Part shown: positions 16,676-22,687 of the stretch, piece by piece
Layout of the letters: the number at the start of each line of letters is the position of its first letter
Numbering within the stretch: position 1 is the stretch's first letter
Assembly: GCA_001577185.1 (NCBI GenBank)
Contig: LSCM01000006.1
Span: forward strand, 1 to 29,029
Direction of reading: 5' to 3'
DNA from: Cloacimonetes bacterium TCS62
Lineage (GTDB): Bacteria > Cloacimonadota > Cloacimonadia > Cloacimonadales > TCS61
Length of the DNA: 29,029 nt
Program-made: the position numbers and the translations under genes
Notes under the pieces: generated by a model
The model's input: only the letters and a program-made list of their open reading frames with translations
Databases searched by the model: none
What the model was told of the DNA's origin: nothing

Positions 16676-16730
16676 GATCAGTGCTAATTTGCTTTATTCA
16701 AAAAAATTATGATACATATAAGGAGTGAAG

Positions 16731-18761
16731 ATGAAAAACAAAAATATTTCTGAAGCTATGACGATCAAGTTAGATGTTGAATTGCCAGAACATCCTAAAT
16801 TTATTAAAAATATAAGAAGAGCTCCACGCAGGGAAATGAACTTGAATAATGAGGAGATCGAACTTGCTCTAAGTAATGCACTTCGATATATACCGGATAA
16901 CTTGCATGAAAAACTAGCTCCTGAATTCCTAGATGAACTCCTTGAGCATGGGCATATTTATGGTTATCGTTATCGTCCAGAAGGTAGGATTTATGGACAG
17001 TCGGTTGAGAATTATGAGGGGAAATGCCTCGAAGGTAAAGCGATTCAGGTTATGATAGACAATAATCTCGATTTTGAAACAGCTTTATATCCTTACGAAT
17101 TAGTAACATATGGAGAGACAGGAGCGGTATGTCAGAACTGGATGCAATATCGTTTAATCAAAAAATATTTGGAAAATCTTACCCATGAAAATACTTTGGT
17201 TTGTATGAGTGGACATCCTTTAGGATTGTTCAAATCATCCCCAAATGCACCGAGAGTTATTAATACAAACGGGTTGATGATTGGTCAGTTTGACAACCAA
17301 GAGGAATTTAATCGAGCTAACGCTCTGGGAGTTGCAAATTATGGTCAAATGACAGCTGGAGGTTGGATGTATATCGGACCGCAGGGGATTGTACATGGGA
17401 CCTATAACACATTATTAATTGCAGGTAGGATGAAACTTGGAATCCCTGAGGACGGAGATCTCTCTGGCAAATTATTTGTATCTTCCGGTTTGGGAGGTAT
17501 GAGTGGTGCCCAACCCAAAGCGATCGAAATTGCTAAAGGGGTTGGAATGTTTGCTGAAGTTGATAGATCTCGAATAGAAACAAGACATGATCAGGGCTGG
17601 GTAGATAGAATTGTTGATTCTCCTCAAGAAGCTTTTGAATTAGCTAAAAGATTTATTATTAAAAAGAAACCTCTTTCGATTGCATTTCATGGAAATATTG
17701 TTGATCTACTTGAATATGCAGTTTCTAAGAATATCAGCATTGATCTTCTTTCAGATCAAACATCATGTCATGCCGCTTATGAAGGCGGATACTGTCCTCA
17801 AGGGATAACTTTTGAAGAGCGGACTAAATTGTTATCTAAAGATAGAAAAAAGTTTTGTAAATTAGTAGATAAATCTTTGCGGAGACATTTTGAATTGATC
17901 GAAAAATTAACCAAAGCAGGAACTTATTTCTTTGATTACGGTAATAGCTTCATGAAAGCTGTATTTGACGCAGGAGTTATAAGGATAGCAAAGAATGGGA
18001 AGAACACTTATGATGGATTCATTTTTCCAAGTTATGTGGAAGATATTATGGGTCCTGAAATATTTGATTACGGGTATGGACCTTTCAGATGGGTATGTTT
18101 ATCTGGTAAAGAAGATGACCTAATTAAGACAGATAATGCAGCTGCAAAGATCATCAAAAATTTGAGACCAAAATTGCGATATCAGGATAGGGATAATTAT
18201 ATATGGGTAAAAGATGCGATGAAAAATAAACTAGTCGTTGGAACACAAGCAAGAATTTTGTATCAAGATGCACCAGGTAGGTTAGCAATTGCATTGAAAT
18301 TTAATAAGATGGTGAAAAATGGTGAAATTGGACCAATAATGTTAGGTAGAGATCATCATGATACAGGAGGTACAGACAGTCCATACCGTGAAACTTCAAA
18401 TATAAAAGATGGTTCGAATATTATGGCTGAAATGAGTACTGAATGCTTTGCTGGTAATGCAGCGAGAGGTATGAGCATGGTTACACTTCATAATGGTGGT
18501 GGAGTGGGAATAGGTAAGGTGTCCAATAGTGGATTTGGTATGGTTTTAGATGGCTCTGAAAGAGTAGATGAGATCTTAAAACTTGCTTTCCCCTGGGACG
18601 TTATGTGCGGAGTTGCAAGAAGAGCTTGGGCAAAAAATGAGAATTCGATCAAAACAGTAATTAAACATAATGAAAAATTTAGAAATACAGACCATATTAC
18701 TCTACCATTTAAGGTGAATAAGGATAAAATCAAGAATCTGATCAATAAAAAATTAAATTAA
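16731..18761 (+). CDS. hutU: Urocanate hydratase, long animal-type form
   Basis: Urocanase converts urocanate to 4-imidazolone-5-propanoate using tightly bound NAD+ as electrophile. I start at ATG 16731, six bases after AGGAG, which gives 676 residues. A GTG two codons upstream (16725) overlaps that ribosome-binding site. Family features are the substrate/NAD region MSGHPLGLFKSSPNAPRV, NYGQMTAGGWMYIGPQGIVHG, the dinucleotide glycine motif SSGLGGMSGAQPKA, DQTSCH, FFDYGNSF, YGPFRWVCLSG, GRDHHDTGGTDSPYRET and HNGGGVGIGKVSNSGFG. Typical bacterial HutU is about 550 residues. The extra length and TDSPYRETSN and LRRHFELI elements match the animal UROC1-type branch instead. The gene has its own terminator. 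hutH lies about 11 kb away in the opposite orientation; hutI and formimino-group genes are not in the window. Confidence 0.96.
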   Translation: MKNKNISEAMTIKLDVELPEHPKFIKNIRRAPRREMNLNNEEIELALSNALRYIPDNLHEKLAPEFLDELLEHGHIYGYRYRPEGRIYGQSVENYEGKCLEGKAIQVMIDNNLDFETALYPYELVTYGETGAVCQNWMQYRLIKKYLENLTHENTLVCMSGHPLGLFKSSPNAPRVINTNGLMIGQFDNQEEFNRANALGVANYGQMTAGGWMYIGPQGIVHGTYNTLLIAGRMKLGIPEDGDLSGKLFVSSGLGGMSGAQPKAIEIAKGVGMFAEVDRSRIETRHDQGWVDRIVDSPQEAFELAKRFIIKKKPLSIAFHGNIVDLLEYAVSKNISIDLLSDQTSCHAAYEGGYCPQGITFEERTKLLSKDRKKFCKLVDKSLRRHFELIEKLTKAGTYFFDYGNSFMKAVFDAGVIRIAKNGKNTYDGFIFPSYVEDIMGPEIFDYGYGPFRWVCLSGKEDDLIKTDNAAAKIIKNLRPKLRYQDRDNYIWVKDAMKNKLVVGTQARILYQDAPGRLAIALKFNKMVKNGEIGPIMLGRDHHDTGGTDSPYRETSNIKDGSNIMAEMSTECFAGNAARGMSMVTLHNGGGVGIGKVSNSGFGMVLDGSERVDEILKLAFPWDVMCGVARRAWAKNENSIKTVIKHNEKFRNTDHITLPFKVNKDKIKNLINKKLN

Positions 18762-18778
18762 TTTATCAGCAAAATCTT

Positions 18779-18815
18779 AAAGTATTCTTAGGAACATCTT
18801 AGGAATACTTTTTTT
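18779..18815 (+). terminator. hutU terminator
   Basis: AAAGTATTC (18779-18787) pairs with GAATACTTT (18803-18811) around a 15-base loop and runs into seven T. It starts 17 bases after the hutU stop. Confidence 0.85.
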
Positions 18816-18845
18816 GTAAATTATTGTAATTTAAATAGATACTGA

Positions 18846-18851
18846 TTGACA
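18846..18851 (+). promoter_or_regulatory. Candidate -35 element of the prolyl isomerase gene
   Basis: TTGACA, 53 bases before the ATG. The position 17 bases downstream reads TTTTTG. A second TTGACA at 18872 is too close to the start codon to serve with ordinary spacing. Confidence 0.35.
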
Positions 18852-18904
18852 TATAACCCTCTATTTCTTTTTTGACAAAAAATTTGTATAGGAGATGAAA
18901 CAAC

Positions 18905-19651
18905 ATGGAGAACAAAGTATTAGCAACAGTTGAAAGTGTGAAAATAACTGAACTGGATGTTGAAAATTTTATTAAGAGATTAAATCCACAACAAGCTAGT
19001 CAATATCAAACTGAAGAAGGTAAGAAACAAATTTTACAAGAACTGATAAATCAGAATCTTTTTTTAGTTGATGCAAAAAAAACAGATCTGGAAAATACTA
19101 GCGCATTCAATAATGAAATGAATAAGATGAAAGATATGGTTCTGACACAATTAAATATCAATAATTTAATGCAGTCGGTGGAAGTTCAAGATTCTGAAGT
19201 AAAAGATTATTTTAATCAGAACAGAAAAAAATATTCTACACCAGAGAAAGCGGATACCAGCCATATTTTAGTAGATACTAAGGAAGAATGTGAAGAGATT
19301 CAACAAAAGCTAAAAGCTGATGAAATATCATTTGAAGATGCTGCCAAAAATTATTCAAAATGTCCATCAAAATCAAAAGGTGGTAATTTAGGTTTATTCC
19401 AAAGAGGTAAGATGGTTCCTGAGTATGAAGCGATAGCATTTGATATGGACACTGATGAAATTTCTGAGCCAGTTAAGACACAATTTGGATATCATCTTAT
19501 TAAGTTAAATGAGAAACAAGCAGCTTCTGAAGCAGAATTTAAAGAAGTAAAAACAAAAGCTAAAAAGGATTTTATCAGTACAAAACAACGAGAAAAATAT
19601 ACAGCCAAAGTAAACGAAATGCGGAAACAGTTCAATATTGAAATGGCTTAA
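18905..19651 (+). CDS. Parvulin-type peptidyl-prolyl cis-trans isomerase, no signal peptide
   Basis: A folding catalyst of 248 residues. The N-terminal 100 residues are a SurA/PrsA-like helical chaperone domain, opening VLATVESVKITELDVENFI and including KKQILQELINQNLFLVDAKK. The parvulin domain covers about 113-208: KADTSHILVDTKEE, FEDAAKNYSKCPSKSKGGNLG, FQRGKMVPEYEAIAF and TQFGYHLIKL, all in the usual order. A charged helix ends the protein. Relatives are mostly exported, but here the first residues (MENKVLATVE) are not a signal peptide, so a cytosolic location is likely; it may act like trigger factor. The start has AGGAG ten bases upstream. It is monocistronic, between the hutU terminator and its own. 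Confidence 0.93.
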   Translation: MENKVLATVESVKITELDVENFIKRLNPQQASQYQTEEGKKQILQELINQNLFLVDAKKTDLENTSAFNNEMNKMKDMVLTQLNINNLMQSVEVQDSEVKDYFNQNRKKYSTPEKADTSHILVDTKEECEEIQQKLKADEISFEDAAKNYSKCPSKSKGGNLGLFQRGKMVPEYEAIAFDMDTDEISEPVKTQFGYHLIKLNEKQAASEAEFKEVKTKAKKDFISTKQREKYTAKVNEMRKQFNIEMA

Positions 19652-19663
19652 TTAATATTTAAT

Positions 19664-19695
19664 AAAGATGGGTCTTAAGATCCATCTTTTTTTTT
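19664..19695 (+). terminator. Terminator of the prolyl isomerase gene
   Basis: AAAGATGG (19664-19671) pairs with CCATCTTT (19682-19689) around a loop that contains the palindrome TCTTAAGA, followed by a run of nine T counting the stem end. Confidence 0.9.
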
Positions 19696-19779
19696 AAACT
19701 ATTTTATTCAAAACAATCTCTCATAAATCAGGCTATAAACATTATTTTGATGTGTTTCAAATAATTAAAGATGTTTTTA

Positions 19780-19785
19780 TTGACA
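19780..19785 (+). promoter_or_regulatory. Candidate -35 element of the cold-shock gene
   Basis: TTGACA 147 bases before the csp ATG. If used, it gives a 5' leader of roughly 120 bases. The -10 is unclear; TATCTA occurs 24 bases downstream, too far for normal spacing. Confidence 0.3.
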
Positions 19786-19896
19786 ACATTCAGGTGAAAA
19801 TTATTTACGTATCTAAGTATTGAAGTAAAAAAAGTTTATGATTAATTTCCAACATTTCTTGGTGAGTTGTCATGACGGAATTTACACTAATGCGAC

Positions 19897-19909
19897 TGGG
19901 TTAAACCCA
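19897..19909 (+). other. Small hairpin in the cold-shock mRNA leader
   Basis: TGGGT-TAA-ACCCA, a five-pair stem with a three-base loop, lies 12 bases before the AGGAG ribosome-binding site at 19921. It might modulate translation with temperature; that role is inferred. Confidence 0.3.
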
Positions 19910-19932
19910 AGAAAATTATTAGGAGTTTAAGT

Positions 19933-20133
19933 ATGAAAAAAGGTACAGTCAAATGGTTTGACAACAAAAAAGGTTATGGATTTATATCCGCTGATGATGG
20001 CAATGATTATTTTGTACATCACACAAATATTAATGCTGAAGGTTTCAAAACACTTCAAGAAGGTAGCGAAGTTGAATTCGAAATTGAAGAAGGTGAAAAA
20101 GGACTTAGAGCAATTAACGTAACAAAAATATAA
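19933..20133 (+). CDS. Cold-shock domain protein (CspA family)
   Basis: A single cold-shock domain of 66 residues that binds single-stranded nucleic acid and melts RNA structure. TVKWFDNKKGYGFI contains RNP1 (K13-G-Y-G-F-I18), and YFVHHTNI contains RNP2 (F27-V28-H29). The end ERGEKGLRAINVTKI-like segment (here EEGEKGLRAINVTKI) is canonical. Ribosome-binding site AGGAG is at 19921-19925, seven bases before the ATG. It has a long upstream leader and its own terminator, as is common for csp genes. Confidence 0.97.
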   Translation: MKKGTVKWFDNKKGYGFISADDGNDYFVHHTNINAEGFKTLQEGSEVEFEIEEGEKGLRAINVTKI

Positions 20134-20156
20134 AAGAAGCAATTCTTTTTAATTGA

Positions 20157-20186
20157 AAAGCCCGATCTTGGATCGGGTTTTTTTTT
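20157..20186. terminator. Terminator of the cold-shock gene, possibly shared with the U32 operon
   Basis: CCCGATC (20161-20167), loop TTG, GATCGGG (20171-20177), then nine T on the + strand. On the opposite strand the hairpin is followed by CTTTTC, so it could also weakly terminate the convergent minus-strand unit ending at 20185. Confidence 0.92.
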
Positions 20187-22212
20187 ATTTTAGTCCAGAA
20201 TTATAGTTAAAACTTGTACTGGGTTGTTCAACCTTCGATGAATGAAATTTTTTTACAAGACGATTAAATGTGTTTTGTTTTGGTTTATCATAGGAAAGAT
20301 CAATGAAGAATCTACGAAATCCTATTTTATAAAGTTCATCTTTATATTGTAGAGCCGAAACTGGAATTTTAGGTACAATAATTGTCATTCCATTGCGAAT
20401 AGTTTGATTAAATTCTGTATCACGATCTTTAAAACTCACAAACTTCTTTGATGAAGAATTTTCACCAGGAATTTCTACCGGCATTCTTGAGTAAAAAAGC
20501 TCTGGATAAAAGTATATAGGAACAATCCCTTTTCTATCCTTTCCTGTCTTTAAATTATCGATATCATTTTCAAAAGGATAAATATAACCATAGATATTTC
20601 GCTCTCTAAGGAATTGTACTGCTGCATCATTTAGTGTATAGATATTCTCACTGGCAAAGATGCGTATATTGGATTTTTTGGGCAAGATAGGCAAATGTGA
20701 AATGTGGCTGATCATGAAATTCCGAATACCGTCCTTGTAAAATACATCACAAAGAGTTCGATAAAAACTCATCTCTTTTTCAGAAATAAATTTCGGAAGT
20801 TGTAAAATAATTTTATGCACTTGCTTCTGCAAAAAAGGTTTATCTATATTGAATTTAATCCAATCAGTTTTAAGTAAATTAACAATTAAATAATCAAAAC
20901 TTTCAAAATATACTTTTCTCAACCATCTTAATGAATCGATACGAATAAAAAGCTTAATATTTTTGAAACGTTTACCAGTACCAGTTTTTTGCAAGATGTT
21001 TGTTTTTTTCTTTTTTGGCATATGAAGTTTTAAATGTTTTCCCATGTTAGTAAATTTATTACTAAATTTCTTATCAGCCAAACCTATCTGAAATACCTTA
21101 TCCCCTTTTTTAAATTTCTTTGAATGAGTATATATTATCAGCTCTACTTTTGTACTTGCGCTAGAAATATCGGATCCGTTTTGCATCATTTTTTTAACTT
21201 TGAATGAAATCGAATTTTTTCCATCCTTGGGTTGCACACGTAGGCGATCTTTTAAATTTATCGGATGCTGTGGATGCAAAGTAAAACTTTGGTCATTCGA
21301 ACTTAAAATTTCCCCCAGTAATATACCAGTAAAAGAATTTTCAGTTATAACATTTTCTAATTTCTTACTATAAAAGTACTTTGTTTTTTCTCGACCAAGA
21401 TCATACTTTAGTATCTTTTTTGCTTTTGGAATATTTGCGAGATTATCAATAGCCATCCGGTATGCTTTTGCAACTCTATAAACATAACCTGGTGCTTTCA
21501 TCCTGCCTTCGATTTTTAAAGATGAAATATCTAGTTTCATGATCTCAGGTAAAAGTTCTATAAGTTCTATATCTTTTAAGGAGAAGAAATAATCCGAATG
21601 CTCTTTCGTTGAATACAATCGACGGCAAGGTTGAGTACACTTACCTCTATTAGCACTCATTCCTCCAAGATAACTACTGAACAGGCACATTCCTGAGAAA
21701 GAATAACATAGCGCACCATGTACAAAAATTTCAAGCTCAATATTAGATCTTCTTTTGATCTCAGTAAGTTCTCGTAAAGTTAACTCCCTAGCCAATATGA
21801 TTCGTTTCAAATTCATCTCATCTGCAATCTTTGTTCCAGCAGAATTATGAAATCCCATTTGTGTGCTTGCATGTATTTGTAGCTGTGGAAAGTACTTACT
21901 CACAAAATGATATACCCCCAGATCCTGGATAATAATAGCTGAACTAGAAGTCTGGGAAATAAGATATAATGTATCTAGAAGTTCAGATAATTCATTATTC
22001 TTGATTAGAGTGTTTAAAGTAATATATACTTTTTTATTTCTCTTTTCAGTTTCTTTTAAGAGAGCTTGAAGCTGGTTAATGGCGAAATTTTGTGCTTTGT
22101 AACGTGCATTGAATTTTCGCAAACCCAGATAAACAGCATCAGCACCTCCTTCTAAAGCTGCGAAGAAACTTTCTGTGTTCCCGGCAGGAAGAAGTAATTC
22201 TGGTTTTTTCAT
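20185..22212 (-). CDS. U32-family protein (RlhA/TrhP-like RNA hydroxylation enzyme)
   Basis: The protein has 675 residues and a TIM-barrel-like start, PELLLPAGNTESFFAALEGGADAVYLG. The U32 signature is EIFVHGALCYSFSGMC at 161-176. Four cysteines, C169, C176, C192 and C196 (GKCTQPC), form the expected iron-sulfur ligand set. The family was long called collagenase-like peptidase. Its best-studied members, TrhP (tRNA) and RlhA (23S rRNA), make 5-hydroxyuridine or 5-hydroxycytidine from prephenate-dependent chemistry. The length, with about 270 residues beyond the core, is closer to RlhA. Which RNA is modified cannot be told here. The ATG overlaps the ispF stop by 4 bases, so the two are translationally coupled. 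Confidence 0.85.
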   Translation of the reverse strand: MKKPELLLPAGNTESFFAALEGGADAVYLGLRKFNARYKAQNFAINQLQALLKETEKRNKKVYITLNTLIKNNELSELLDTLYLISQTSSSAIIIQDLGVYHFVSKYFPQLQIHASTQMGFHNSAGTKIADEMNLKRIILARELTLRELTEIKRRSNIELEIFVHGALCYSFSGMCLFSSYLGGMSANRGKCTQPCRRLYSTKEHSDYFFSLKDIELIELLPEIMKLDISSLKIEGRMKAPGYVYRVAKAYRMAIDNLANIPKAKKILKYDLGREKTKYFYSKKLENVITENSFTGILLGEILSSNDQSFTLHPQHPINLKDRLRVQPKDGKNSISFKVKKMMQNGSDISSASTKVELIIYTHSKKFKKGDKVFQIGLADKKFSNKFTNMGKHLKLHMPKKKKTNILQKTGTGKRFKNIKLFIRIDSLRWLRKVYFESFDYLIVNLLKTDWIKFNIDKPFLQKQVHKIILQLPKFISEKEMSFYRTLCDVFYKDGIRNFMISHISHLPILPKKSNIRIFASENIYTLNDAAVQFLRERNIYGYIYPFENDIDNLKTGKDRKGIVPIYFYPELFYSRMPVEIPGENSSSKKFVSFKDRDTEFNQTIRNGMTIIVPKIPVSALQYKDELYKIGFRRFFIDLSYDKPKQNTFNRLVKKFHSSKVEQPSTSFNYNSGLK

Positions 22213-22676
22213 GTTTTTTCAATAAGGACTAATGAAGTAGCACTGATACCTTTTCCAGCTAATCCTAAATTCTCTTCGGTGGTTGCTTTTATCGAGATCC
22301 TGCTTATATCTGTTTGTAGATCGGACGATAGATTTTTTCTGATTGTTTTAATATAATTTTGCAGATTAGGTTTTTCAGCACAAATAGTAACATCAACATT
22401 TCCGATCTCGTAGTTTTCTTTCTTTAAGATTTCAAAAGTTTTTCGTAATAAAATTCTACTATCAATGTCTTTAAATTTATTATCAGTATCAGGGAATAAC
22501 TTACCAATATCACCTTTAGCAAGAGCACCTAAAATAGCGTCAATAATTGAATGAATAAGAACGTCCGCATCTGAATGACCTAGTAATCCTTGTTTAAATG
22601 GGATGTTTACTCCACCAATAATGAGTTCTCTACCCTCAACTAATCTATGAACATCATATCCATATCCTATTCTCAT
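22209..22676 (-). CDS. ispF: 2-C-methyl-D-erythritol 2,4-cyclodiphosphate synthase
   Basis: The fifth step of the MEP isoprenoid pathway, closing CDP-methylerythritol phosphate to the cyclodiphosphate with release of CMP. Residues D8 and H10 (GYGYDVH) and H42 (VLIHSIIDA) match the zinc ligands of E. coli IspF. LLGHSDADV, GDIGKLFPDTD and the C-terminal ATTEENLGLAGKGISA are the family motifs. At 155 residues it is full length. It lies 11 bases after glmS and overlaps the U32 gene by 4 bases; ispD is the first gene of the same unit, so two MEP genes flank glmS. Confidence 0.97.
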   Translation of the reverse strand: MRIGYGYDVHRLVEGRELIIGGVNIPFKQGLLGHSDADVLIHSIIDAILGALAKGDIGKLFPDTDNKFKDIDSRILLRKTFEILKKENYEIGNVDVTICAEKPNLQNYIKTIRKNLSSDLQTDISRISIKATTEENLGLAGKGISATSLVLIEKT

Positions 22677-22687
22677 AATTACCTTTT

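Noticed and set aside
16725..16730. GTG start for urocanase
   Set aside because: This GTG overlaps the AGGAG ribosome-binding site; the ATG at 16731 has the correct spacing.
18872..18877. Second TTGACA before the prolyl isomerase gene as a promoter
   Set aside because: It ends 27 bases before the ATG, leaving no room for a -10 element, a start site and the ribosome-binding site.
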